This document shows, one piece after another, positions 34,039-42,525 of a DNA stretch of 64,000 nt. The position numbers were made by a program, and so were the translations under genes. The notes beneath the pieces were generated by a model. It searched no databases, was not told the origin of the DNA, and saw only the letters and a list, made by a program, of their open reading frames with translations. The DNA is from Tissierellales bacterium (GTDB taxonomy: Bacteria; Bacillota; Clostridia; Tissierellales; Tissierellaceae), in the NCBI GenBank assembly GCA_030146915.1, contig JASLAT010000034.1, positions 1 to 64,000 of the forward strand. The letters run 5' to 3'. The first letter of the stretch is position 1, and every line of letters starts with the position of its first letter.

Positions 34039-37000
34039 TTGAAATTTACTAATAGGTTTAAGGATAGATATAATATTTTAGTTTTTGTACTTATTATCTT
34101 GTTAAGTATTTTAGTGTTACAGCTAGCTAACTTAACAATAGCACAAGGAGATAAATACAGAAATGAGGCAGATACTAAAAGATTAAAGGAGATTCCTATA
34201 ACTGCACCCAGAGGTGAGATCAGAGATAGAAATGGAAAGCTAATAGCAGGAAACAAGCTAGGTTTTACAATACAAATATCTAAAGATGAATTAGATAGTA
34301 GTAATATACAGGAAAGAAATGAGAATATACTGAGACTTGTAAGACTTATGGAAGAAGATGGAATTTCTTATGTTGATGATTTTCCTATAGAATTAAATGT
34401 GTTTAAGTATGCCAGTGAAGAAGATTATAGAAAAGAGGAAACTCAAGCTTTAGATAAGGTTATAAATATAATATTTGATAATAATTTATTAGTAGAGATT
34501 TTAAATTTAAACTACACCAGTCCAGAATATGAATCTCACTATAGATTTTCTATGATGGAGAAAGCTATGCAGTCCATTAGATCTAAAGGAATAGAAGTGC
34601 CAATATTTAGAGGTTCGGATGGTCAGTTATATTATAGAGAAGATAAGGATGTATTAGCTTGGAAAAGTGAGCATGGTATAAATCTTAATGCAACACCATT
34701 AGATAGTATAGTCTTTTTGATGAAGAATAATTCAAATATAATTAAAGATCTTTTAAATCATGGTATATCTAGGAAGTTAGTATATGATAAGTTAAAATCT
34801 AAAGGATTATCCTCTAATATAGTATTAGAAGAGTTTTCTCTACAGTATGATGAGCAATACAAAAATCAAAAAAGAAGATTAATTAATCAATTTTCCTATG
34901 TTACAGAATCAACAACTGGAGAGCAAGACTTTATAAATATATTTAAAGAAAATTCTCTAGAGAACTTTTTATTAAAACCTAGAATTAAAAAGACATTTAC
35001 TGGTGGAGAAAAGTTATATGCTCCTGGGGAAGATTTAGTCAAAATGTTAAGAGATATTGATAGAAATTATAAGTTTAAAGTTGAAATTGATGAAGAAAAT
35101 AATTCAGTTAGGTATGAGTACCAAGGTAAAAGTAAAGGTGATATGTCAGACTTAGAGTTTTTAATAACTGAGTCAGAAAAGCACGGATTTATAGATAAGT
35201 TTTTAAAAAAAGATGAGATAAGGGGTTTAGCACAGTCTCAGCTTTTAACAGATGGAATAAACACTAGAATATCAATTGCAGATGGGTATGAGTATACTTA
35301 TTTAAGAGAAAAAGAGAGCTTATACAAGATTAATAATATAGACTTAGGGAGTACTCCTAAAGAAGCATTTTATAAATTTATAGAAAAAAATAAGATAGAT
35401 AAAAACCTATCTAGATACGAAGCAAGAGCTGTTATGGTAGTCATAGATATATTAAAAAAGCAATCTCATAGAGCTTATGAGCCTGTAAATATAGCTTATA
35501 GTATAAAGGATGAAACGGTAGCAAGGGTTGAGGAAGGAATGGCAGATGTTCCAGGTGTAGGAGTTTCTATAGAACCTGTTAGATATTATCCAGAAGGTGA
35601 GACAGCTGCCCATATTTTAGGATATTTAGGAAGAATTAGTCAAAAACATGAAATTGAAAAGTATATTGATGAACTTGGATATTCTCCAAATGATATTATA
35701 GGTAAAACGGGGTTAGAGCAAAGCTTTGAAGAATATTTAAGAGGAAAAAATGGTTACAAACGTGTAGAAGTTGATGTATTTGGTAATACTACTAAGGTAC
35801 TTGAGGAAGTTAAACCTATACCAGGAGATAATATATACTTGTCTATTGATTTGGATTTACAAAAAAAGGCAGAAGAAAACTTGAAAAACACTTTAGAGGC
35901 AGTACGAACTGGTGGTACTTACCAAAGTCAGTGGGGAAATTATAGAATGAATAGGCATAGAAGTGGTAGACCATTTTTAAATGCTAAGTCTGGAGCAACA
36001 GTAGCTACAGATGTTAAAACTGGTGATGTGTTAGCTATGGTAAGCTATCCTGCATATGATCCAAACTTATTTTCTACTGGTATATCAAGTAGTGATTGGG
36101 AGAGTTTATTTCCTGAAAATGAAAAAGATCAACTTGCTCCTAGACCTTTATATAATATAGCAACGCAAACATCAGTTCAACCAGGGTCTGTATATAAAAT
36201 GGCTACAGCTTTAGCGGGATTAGAGAAGGGCTTGAGTCCTTACAAAACTATAAGGGATATGCAGTATGTTAAATTAGGCAGTGACGAGTTTAGTTGTCAT
36301 ATTAGAAGTAGTGGTGGTAGTCATGGTCCTGTAGATGTTAGAAGAGCTTTAGAAGTATCATGTAACTATTACTTTTATTCTTTAGCATTAGGGATGAATC
36401 AAAGAACAGGAGAAAGCCTAGGAATGAAAGTGGAAATAGATGATATTATAGATATATCAACCCAATTAGGTTTAAATGATAAGACAGGTATAGAAATAAA
36501 TATACCTAATGAATCTTCAGGTGGAGTTCCTGATCCTAAACTAAAAGCACAAGCAACTAAAAATATGTTGAGAAACTTTTTAAAAAGAAATTTAAATAAT
36601 TTTACAGATGATGGAAGAGAATTATCTGAAGAAGAATTGGATGATATTGTTGAAGATATTATAGCGTGGGCAGATAGTGAAAAGGTTTATACTAAGAATG
36701 AAGTGCTAACAGGATTAAAAGAACTGGGAATAAATGGTGAAAAAAAGATGCCAGATGGTAGGGAAGATTTAGCAGATGCTATAAAATATGGATATTTAAA
36801 TCATGTAAAATGGACAATGGCAGATACATTGAATGCTACTATTGGACAAGGACATGGTGAATACACTCCTATACAGATGTCTAATTATGTTGCTACACTG
36901 ACTAATGGTGGATATAACAATAAACTTACTTTAATTAACAATATAAAAAACTATAATAATTCAAAAATAACTTATGAACCAGATCGAGAAGCAAAAAAAA

Positions 37001-37359
37001 TGGATTTAAATAACCCTGATAATTTAAATCATATAATGGATGGTATGTTAAGAGTTTCCAATACTGGGACCGGTAGAAGAACATTTTCTTCATTTCCTGT
37101 AAAAGTAGGAAGTAAGACAGGAACAGCTGAAAAAGACGGTAAAATTCCAGGTACAAATATGAAGTATGATAACTTTGGTTGGTTTGTAGCATTTGGACCT
37201 TATGAAGATCCACAGATTGCAGTTGCCACAGTTTTAGTTCAAGGAGGAAGTGGAGGAAATGCGGGTCCTATGACTAGAGATATAATAGGGGAGTATTTAG
37301 GTTTGAATCAAGAGTATGTTGTTGATGATTCTCCTTTTGAGAATAGATTAACAGAATAA
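34039..37359 (+). CDS. mrdA: Class B penicillin-binding protein 2, very large
   Basis: An 1106-aa D,D-transpeptidase for side-wall peptidoglycan. It has an N-terminal membrane helix (about 12-32), the class-B opening TAPRGEIRDRNGKLIAG (near 54-70), an unusually long pedestal region up to about residue 480, then VPGVGVSIEPVRYYPEGETAAH and the transpeptidase domain with catalytic S717 in the SxxK box (PGSVYK), SCN at 774-776 and KTGTAE from K1026. Typical PBP2 has 600-700 residues, so several hundred extra residues sit before the catalytic domain. There is a further insertion after the SCN motif. It starts with TTG, AGGTGG upstream, in the mre operon. Confidence 0.93.
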   Translation: MKFTNRFKDRYNILVFVLIILLSILVLQLANLTIAQGDKYRNEADTKRLKEIPITAPRGEIRDRNGKLIAGNKLGFTIQISKDELDSSNIQERNENILRLVRLMEEDGISYVDDFPIELNVFKYASEEDYRKEETQALDKVINIIFDNNLLVEILNLNYTSPEYESHYRFSMMEKAMQSIRSKGIEVPIFRGSDGQLYYREDKDVLAWKSEHGINLNATPLDSIVFLMKNNSNIIKDLLNHGISRKLVYDKLKSKGLSSNIVLEEFSLQYDEQYKNQKRRLINQFSYVTESTTGEQDFINIFKENSLENFLLKPRIKKTFTGGEKLYAPGEDLVKMLRDIDRNYKFKVEIDEENNSVRYEYQGKSKGDMSDLEFLITESEKHGFIDKFLKKDEIRGLAQSQLLTDGINTRISIADGYEYTYLREKESLYKINNIDLGSTPKEAFYKFIEKNKIDKNLSRYEARAVMVVIDILKKQSHRAYEPVNIAYSIKDETVARVEEGMADVPGVGVSIEPVRYYPEGETAAHILGYLGRISQKHEIEKYIDELGYSPNDIIGKTGLEQSFEEYLRGKNGYKRVEVDVFGNTTKVLEEVKPIPGDNIYLSIDLDLQKKAEENLKNTLEAVRTGGTYQSQWGNYRMNRHRSGRPFLNAKSGATVATDVKTGDVLAMVSYPAYDPNLFSTGISSSDWESLFPENEKDQLAPRPLYNIATQTSVQPGSVYKMATALAGLEKGLSPYKTIRDMQYVKLGSDEFSCHIRSSGGSHGPVDVRRALEVSCNYYFYSLALGMNQRTGESLGMKVEIDDIIDISTQLGLNDKTGIEINIPNESSGGVPDPKLKAQATKNMLRNFLKRNLNNFTDDGRELSEEELDDIVEDIIAWADSEKVYTKNEVLTGLKELGINGEKKMPDGREDLADAIKYGYLNHVKWTMADTLNATIGQGHGEYTPIQMSNYVATLTNGGYNNKLTLINNIKNYNNSKITYEPDREAKKMDLNNPDNLNHIMDGMLRVSNTGTGRRTFSSFPVKVGSKTGTAEKDGKIPGTNMKYDNFGWFVAFGPYEDPQIAVATVLVQGGSGGNAGPMTRDIIGEYLGLNQEYVVDDSPFENRLTE

Positions 37360-37384
37360 ATGTATTCTGAAAGGAAGATATATA

Positions 37385-38050
37385 ATGATAGAAGATAAAC
37401 TAAATTTTAGAGGAATAAATGATGGGATTACTTTAGAAGTAGAGTCTGAGAGTTTGGAAAAAGCTAAAAATATGGTGGATAAAAAATTAAGAGGAAATAG
37501 ATCATTCTATAAAGGAGCTAAACTATTGGATATTGTATCCAATAGTTTAGATAATATAGATGTACTAGCATTAGCTTTTTTGTTAGAGTATAAATATGGG
37601 TTTATACTAGAATTAAATAATTTTAATGATAGGGTTTTACCCAAAGGTCAAACTTTGAATGAAGTTAAGGAAAGCTTATTAAGTGACTTTGAGAACTTAT
37701 ATGATGAATCAAAAACTAAATTTATTAATAGAACTATTAGATCAGGACAGTCTATTGATTACGACGGTAGTATAGTAGTGATAGGTGATGTAAATCCTGG
37801 AGCAATTATAAGTGCTAAGTATAATATAATAGTGTTAGGTACATTTAGAGGTGTAGGTTATGCAGGTAAAGATGGAGATTTAAACTCAATAGTTGCTGCC
37901 TATAAGTTAGAACCAACACAGTTGAGGATTGCAGATAAAATAGCAAGGGCTCCGGATGAAATATCTGAAAGAAGTCATGATAACTTACCTGAGATTGCAA
38001 AGATAATAAAAAATGATTTAGTTATAGAACCTTATTTACCTAATAAATAA
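37385..38050 (+). CDS. minC: Septum-site determining protein MinC
   Basis: A 221-aa inhibitor of FtsZ ring assembly at the poles. The N-terminal domain is less conserved. The C-terminal beta-helix carries the signature IRSGQSIDYDGSIVVIGDVNPGA and GTFRGVGYAGKDGD, which binds MinD. First of an intact minCDE set directly after PBP2. AAGGAAG precedes the ATG. Confidence 0.95.
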   Translation: MIEDKLNFRGINDGITLEVESESLEKAKNMVDKKLRGNRSFYKGAKLLDIVSNSLDNIDVLALAFLLEYKYGFILELNNFNDRVLPKGQTLNEVKESLLSDFENLYDESKTKFINRTIRSGQSIDYDGSIVVIGDVNPGAIISAKYNIIVLGTFRGVGYAGKDGDLNSIVAAYKLEPTQLRIADKIARAPDEISERSHDNLPEIAKIIKNDLVIEPYLPNK

Positions 38051-38062
38051 AGGAGGATATAA

Positions 38063-38875
38063 ATGGGAGAGGAAAAGAAAGGAATATCAATCGTAGTAAC
38101 ATCAGGAAAGGGTGGAGTTGGTAAGACAACAACTTCTGCTAATATTGGAACAGGATTAGCTATGTTAGGTTACTCTGTAGTTATAGTAGATGCTGATATT
38201 GGTCTTAGAAACTTAGATGTGGTTATGGGATTAGAAAATAGGATAGTATATGATTTAGTAGATGTAGTTGATAAAAACTGTAGACTAAATCAAGCTTTAA
38301 TAAAAGATAAAAGAAGAGATGAGTTGTACTTATTACCAGCAGCTCAGACAAAAGATAAGTCAGCAGTATCACCAGAACAAATGTTAGAGTTAGTAAATGA
38401 TTTAAAAAAACAATTTGACTATATAATAATGGATTCACCTGCTGGAATAGAGCAAGGATTTGAAAATTCTATAGCAGGTGCTGATAAGGCTTTAATAGTC
38501 ACAACTCCAGAAATTTCTGCAGTAAGAGATGCTGATAGGGTTATAGGACTATTAGAATCAAAAGAGGTTAAAGATCCAAAGTTAATAATAAATAGAATAA
38601 GACAAGATATGGTAAGTCGTGGGGATATGATGGATAAGGATGATATTATAGATATTTTAGCTATAGACTTATTGGGAATAGTTCCGGATGATGAATCTAT
38701 AGTTGTATCTACTAATAAAGGTGAGCCTGTAGTTAGTAATGAAGAGAGCTTAGCTGGGCAGGCTTTTAGAAATATAACTAAAAGGTTAAATGGTGAAGAT
38801 ATAGAGCTTTTAGATTTAGAGGCTCAAAAAGAAGGAAAACTTAGCCAAATTTTAAGACTTATATTTAATAAATAG
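38063..38875 (+). CDS. minD: Septum-site ATPase MinD
   Basis: A 270-aa membrane-cycling ATPase of the ParA/MinD type. The deviant Walker A is SGKGGVGKTT, and DADIGLRNLDVVMGLENR and DYIIMDSPAGIEQGF follow. The C-terminus ends in an amphipathic membrane-targeting helix (LSQILRLIFNK). Strong AAAGGAGG 6 bp before the ATG. Confidence 0.97.
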   Translation: MGEEKKGISIVVTSGKGGVGKTTTSANIGTGLAMLGYSVVIVDADIGLRNLDVVMGLENRIVYDLVDVVDKNCRLNQALIKDKRRDELYLLPAAQTKDKSAVSPEQMLELVNDLKKQFDYIIMDSPAGIEQGFENSIAGADKALIVTTPEISAVRDADRVIGLLESKEVKDPKLIINRIRQDMVSRGDMMDKDDIIDILAIDLLGIVPDDESIVVSTNKGEPVVSNEESLAGQAFRNITKRLNGEDIELLDLEAQKEGKLSQILRLIFNK

Positions 38876-38887
38876 GAGGTGGATATA

Positions 38888-39166
38888 TTGGGTTTTTTTA
38901 GTTTCTTTAAAAGGAAAGAAAAGAGTAAAGATGTAGCTAAGGAAAGGTTAAAACTAGTGTTAGTTCATGATAGATCAGATATATCACCAAAATTTTTAGA
39001 AAGTATAAAAGCTGATATATTAGAGGTAATATCAAAATATGCAGAGGTAGAAAAAGAAGGGTTAGATATAAAAGTAACAAGAATGAAAAAAAAGGACAGT
39101 ACTACTATATCTGCATTAGTGGCTAATATACCTTTTAGTAACACAAAAGATAACAGTAATGGGTAG
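38888..39166 (+). CDS. minE: Cell division topological specificity factor MinE
   Basis: A 92-aa MinE that stimulates MinD ATPase and confines the division block to the poles. It opens with the membrane-binding start GFFSFFKRKEKSKDVAKERLK and LVLVHDRSDISP, both characteristic. TTG 38888 is preferred: AGGAGGT is seven bases upstream and the resulting N-terminus matches other MinE proteins, while the GTG at 38879 lies within the ribosome site. Presence of MinE means Min oscillation instead of DivIVA-only anchoring. Confidence 0.94.
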   Translation: MGFFSFFKRKEKSKDVAKERLKLVLVHDRSDISPKFLESIKADILEVISKYAEVEKEGLDIKVTRMKKKDSTTISALVANIPFSNTKDNSNG

Positions 39167-39172
39167 TTATTA

Positions 39173-40216
39173 ATGGGAGAAATGATTAAAATGAAAAGAT
39201 TTAAAACTATACTAACCTTATTAATAATTACTTTGTTTTTGTCTTCTTGTACAAAAAATAAGGAAATAGAAAGAACAGAATTTATGATGGATACAGTTAT
39301 TAAGGTTAAATTAAAAGGTATAGATGACCAAGAATTGATGGACGAAATTTTTACTGAATTAGATGCAATAGAAAAAGATATAAGCAAGACTTTAAAGAGT
39401 AGTTATATTAGTAAGATAAATAAAGAGGCAGGTAAAAATTTTGTTGAAGTTAATGATAGAACTCTTAGGCTTATAGAAGATGCAAAAAATTATGCAGAAA
39501 TAACAGATGGTATTTTTGACCCCTCTATAGGACCCTTAGTTTCTCTTTGGGACATTCAAAGAGAGCAAGATAAGGATAGACAGTGGATTCCTAGTGATGA
39601 TGAAATAAATGAATATAAAAACTTAGTTGATTATAAAAAGATATCAATAGAGGATAATTTGGTAAAACTTATTGATGAAAATATGCAACTTGATATGGGG
39701 GCTATTACAAAAGGATATGCTGCTGATAGGATTAAGGATATTTTGATAAGAAATGAAGTCACAGACGCTATTATAGATTTAGGTGGAAATATATATGTAC
39801 ATGGAAATAATTATAACGAGGATTGGAAGATAGGTATAAGGAACCCATTAGATGATCAAAAAAATCATTTAGGAATACTTACAATTTCTGATAAATCAGT
39901 AGTAACCTCTGGAGCTTATGAAAGATTTTTTAAAATAGGTGATCAAGTTTTTCATCATATAATAGATCCAAGAACAGGATATCCTGCTGAAAGCGACCTT
40001 ATGAGTGTTACTATAGTATCTGATAATTCTACAGTAGGAGATACATACTCAACCACCCTTTATATATTAGGGCTGGATAACTCTATAGAGTTATTAAATC
40101 AAAACAAAGATCTTGATGCAATATTAGTTACAAAAAGCAATGATGTATATATAACAAAGTTTTTAGAGGGAAAATTTAAAATAAATGATAATTTTAATTT
40201 GAAAGTTTTAGAGTAG
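39173..40216 (+). CDS. apbE: FAD:protein FMN transferase ApbE (lipoprotein)
   Basis: A 347-aa exported enzyme that attaches FMN to threonine in flavin carriers. The signal peptide with lipobox LFLSSC anchors it outside the membrane. Motifs are ERTEFMMDTVIKVKL, LDMGAITKGYAADRIKD, DLGGNIYVHG and HHIIDPRTGYPAESD for FAD and metal binding. RnfD and RnfG, encoded 11 kb upstream, carry the target motif (TSAT, SGATT), so they are the obvious substrates. Several ATGs are possible (39173, 39182, 39191); none has a perfect ribosome site. Confidence 0.93.
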   Translation: MGEMIKMKRFKTILTLLIITLFLSSCTKNKEIERTEFMMDTVIKVKLKGIDDQELMDEIFTELDAIEKDISKTLKSSYISKINKEAGKNFVEVNDRTLRLIEDAKNYAEITDGIFDPSIGPLVSLWDIQREQDKDRQWIPSDDEINEYKNLVDYKKISIEDNLVKLIDENMQLDMGAITKGYAADRIKDILIRNEVTDAIIDLGGNIYVHGNNYNEDWKIGIRNPLDDQKNHLGILTISDKSVVTSGAYERFFKIGDQVFHHIIDPRTGYPAESDLMSVTIVSDNSTVGDTYSTTLYILGLDNSIELLNQNKDLDAILVTKSNDVYITKFLEGKFKINDNFNLKVLE

Positions 40217-40224
40217 GAGTAGTT

Positions 40225-41394
40225 ATGGATTATATATTTAAGGATAATAACTTTATAGGGTTAGTAAGAAATTCTAGATTAGTTGATTTATATTCATATG
40301 AAAAAGATGATGACATAGGTAGTATTTATAGAGCTAGGGTAGAGAGTATTGTTCCGAGTATAAATGCTGCATTTATAGATATCGGAGAAGAAAAGAATGC
40401 TTTTCTCTCATTTGCAGATTGTAGATTTAAGTATCCAGAAGCAAAAAAAATAAATGAAATTGTCAAAGAAGGAGAAACTCTATTAGTACAAAAAGTAAAG
40501 GATGGGAAAGGTGATAAAGGTAGTAAAGTAACTATGGACTTGGAATTAAAATCAAAGTTTTTAGTCTTGAAAGAGGGGTCTAATAGAAGTAAAATTTCTA
40601 AAAAGATAAGAGATAGAAATAGTATATTTAGACTTCGAAAATTTATAAAAAATCAAGTAAAGAACTATAGTGTAGTAGTAAGAACAGAAGCTATGAATAT
40701 TTCTGATATAGAGCTATATGATGAATATATGAAATTAAAGAATGATTTTCATCTGATAAAACAAGAAATTAATTTTCTACCAACACCAAAACTTATATAC
40801 AATAATCCAAGTCTTCTAGATGAAATGCTAATGAAAGAATCTAAGCTTGTAAAAGAGGTAATTAGTGATGATAAAGAGTTTCTTCAGAAGTTTAATAACA
40901 AAGAAAGTTTAAATTTAAAGTATGTAGAGGACTTTAATATGAAGTATGATAAATTTCTTTATAGTGAATTTAAGAAGGCATTGTCCAGAAAAGTATATTT
41001 AAAGTCAGGGGCATCTATAGTAATAGATGAACTTGAATCTTTTACAGCTATAGATGTTAATACAGAGCAGTCAGTAAAGGGAAGGTCACATTCTAAAAAA
41101 TCATATAGAACGAATTTAGAAGCTGCTAAAGAAATTGCCTTACAGATAAGACTTAGAAATATATCTGGAATTATACTTATTGACTTTATAAATATGTATG
41201 AAGAAATATATCTGAGTAAATTGATAGAATTTTTAACTCTAGAATTTAAAAAAGATATTATAAAGACAAATATTATAGGCTTTACAAATTTAGGAATATT
41301 AGAGATTACCAGAGAGAGAAAATCTTTATCTATTTCTGATCACTTGTTAGAGGATTGTAGCAATTGTAAAGGTAGAGGTAAAGTTATAATATAA
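40225..41394 (+). CDS. rng: Ribonuclease G-type endoribonuclease (short form)
   Basis: A 389-aa RNase E/G family nuclease for RNA maturation and turnover. An S1 domain is near residues 30-110 (GSIYRARVESIVPSINAAFI), then the catalytic core with AIDVNTEQSVKGR and GIILIDFINM supplying the metal-binding aspartates. It ends with the zinc-link motif CSNCKGRG. At 389 aa it is shorter than E. coli RNase G (489 aa) and stops just after the Zn-link, as do other clostridial forms. Last gene before the L21 promoter. Confidence 0.92.
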   Translation: MDYIFKDNNFIGLVRNSRLVDLYSYEKDDDIGSIYRARVESIVPSINAAFIDIGEEKNAFLSFADCRFKYPEAKKINEIVKEGETLLVQKVKDGKGDKGSKVTMDLELKSKFLVLKEGSNRSKISKKIRDRNSIFRLRKFIKNQVKNYSVVVRTEAMNISDIELYDEYMKLKNDFHLIKQEINFLPTPKLIYNNPSLLDEMLMKESKLVKEVISDDKEFLQKFNNKESLNLKYVEDFNMKYDKFLYSEFKKALSRKVYLKSGASIVIDELESFTAIDVNTEQSVKGRSHSKKSYRTNLEAAKEIALQIRLRNISGIILIDFINMYEEIYLSKLIEFLTLEFKKDIIKTNIIGFTNLGILEITRERKSLSISDHLLEDCSNCKGRGKVII

Positions 41395-41397
41395 TTA

Positions 41398-41426
41398 TTG
41401 ACAAGGAAGTAAAATTTTGATATTAT
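41398..41426 (+). promoter_or_regulatory. Promoter of rplU-prp-rpmA
   Basis: Perfect -35 TTGACA (41398-41403), 17-bp spacer, TATTAT -10 (41421-41426). It lies immediately after the rng stop codon. Transcription should start near 41433 and produce the L21 leader. Confidence 0.78.
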
Positions 41427-41432
41427 TGAATA

Positions 41433-41498
41433 GGTATGTAGCCGCTCAATCTAGGTATTAAAGCATAGCACCTATGATTGGCGAGACTGGTAAGAGGA
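41433..41498 (+). ncRNA. Ribosomal protein L21 leader RNA
   Basis: The 5' untranslated region of rplU contains the conserved-looking elements GCCGCTCAATC (41440 region) and GATTGGCGAGACTGG (41476 region), which can pair to form a stem around an inner GGTATT/ACCTAT hairpin. This matches the structured L21 leader seen before rplU in Firmicutes, thought to bind a ribosomal protein for autoregulation. End points are approximate. Confidence 0.6.
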
Positions 41499-41508
41499 GG
41501 TGTATCGA

Positions 41509-41820
41509 ATGTACGCAATTATTGAAACAGGTGGAAAGCAATACAGAGTAGAGGAAGATACTGTTGTATTTGTTGAAAAACTTGAAGGAGAAGCAGGAGA
41601 CAGCATAAGCTTTGATAAAGTATTATTACATTCTAATGGTGATGATGTTACTGTTGGAGCTCCATATGTAAAAGGAGCGAAAGTTAATGCTGAAATCGTT
41701 GAGCATGGAAAAGGCAAAAAAATAGTAGTATTTAAGTTCAAATCAAAGAAAAACTATAGAAAAAAACAGGGTCATCGTCAGCCGTTTACTAAAGTTAAAA
41801 TAACTGGAATAGAGGGTTAA
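41509..41820 (+). CDS. rplU: 50S ribosomal protein L21
   Basis: A 103-aa large-subunit protein. It begins [18 protein letters not shown], the universal L21 start, and ends with the [19 protein letters not shown] signature. ATG 41509 is chosen because AGGAGG lies eight bases upstream and this gives the family N-terminus; the GTG at 41500 overlaps the ribosome site. First gene of rplU-prp-rpmA. Confidence 0.97.
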   Translation: MYAIIETGGKQYRVEEDTVVFVEKLEGEAGDSISFDKVLLHSNGDDVTVGAPYVKGAKVNAEIVEHGKGKKIVVFKFKSKKNYRKKQGHRQPFTKVKITGIEG

Positions 41821-41823
41821 AAT

Positions 41824-42168
41824 ATGATAAAAGCTAATATATGTAGAGATGATAATAAAAAGATTTATGGATATAATGTAGAAGGTCACGCGAATTTTGG
41901 TGAATATGGTAAAGATATAGTTTGTGCAGCTGTATCAACTCTTACACAAAACTCTCTATTATCTTTATTAAGATTATTAGACTTTAAAAAAGATGACATA
42001 AAATATAAAATAGATGATGAAATTGGTTATATAGATGTTAAATTCAAGGATGGTTCTGAATATGATACGGAAAAAGCTCAAATATTATTAGAATCATTAG
42101 TGTTAGGGCTTGATTATATACAAGAATCTTATCCTGATTATGTAACACTCAACGATGAGGGGGTGTAA
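41824..42168 (+). CDS. prp: Ribosomal-processing cysteine protease Prp
   Basis: A 114-aa protease that removes the N-terminal extension of L27 in Firmicutes. The catalytic pair is His22 (VEGHANFG) and Cys34 (DIVCAAVS), at the same positions reported for the Staphylococcus aureus enzyme. It sits between rplU and rpmA as in other species with an extended L27. The ATG is three bases after the rplU stop. Confidence 0.95.
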   Translation: MIKANICRDDNKKIYGYNVEGHANFGEYGKDIVCAAVSTLTQNSLLSLLRLLDFKKDDIKYKIDDEIGYIDVKFKDGSEYDTEKAQILLESLVLGLDYIQESYPDYVTLNDEGV

Positions 42169-42173
42169 TTGGA

Positions 42174-42464
42174 ATGTTTAAACTAAATTTACAGCTATTT
42201 GCTTCTAAAAAAGGAGCAGGTAGTACTAGAAACGGTAGAGATAGTCGTGCTAAAAGACTAGGTGTAAAAAATGGAGATGGTGAAGCAGTTTTAGCTGGTA
42301 GTATAATTGTTAGACAAAGAGGAACAAAAATACATCCAGGCCATAATGTAGGGGTAGGTAAGGACCACACATTATATGCTAAAGCTGATGGTATAGTAAA
42401 ATTTGAAAGAAAAGGTAGAAATAAAAAACAAGTTAGTGTTTATACAGAAGAAGAACTAGCATAG
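42174..42464 (+). CDS. rpmA: 50S ribosomal protein L27 with cleavable N-terminus
   Basis: A 96-aa protein. It begins [18 protein letters not shown]. The first nine residues are the hydrophobic extension cut by Prp before ASKKG to expose the N-terminus that reaches the peptidyl-transferase centre. The rest ([29 protein letters not shown]) is canonical L27. A strong terminator follows. Confidence 0.97.
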   Translation: MFKLNLQLFASKKGAGSTRNGRDSRAKRLGVKNGDGEAVLAGSIIVRQRGTKIHPGHNVGVGKDHTLYAKADGIVKFERKGRNKKQVSVYTEEELA

Positions 42465-42500
42465 AATATAAGCTTGCCCATTGGTAAGCTTATATTTTTT
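42465..42500 (+). terminator. Terminator after rpmA
   Basis: A 14-bp stem (42465-42478 with 42483-42496, one G-T pair) has a CATT loop and a T6 tract. The downstream obg may depend on read-through or an unseen promoter. Confidence 0.88.
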
Positions 42501-42525
42501 GTTATAAAGGAAAAGGAGGGATATT

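Noticed and set aside
38965..39387. 140-aa minus-strand open frame over minE and apbE
   Set aside because: It is antisense to two well-supported genes, with no ribosome site; a shadow of AT-rich coding sequence.
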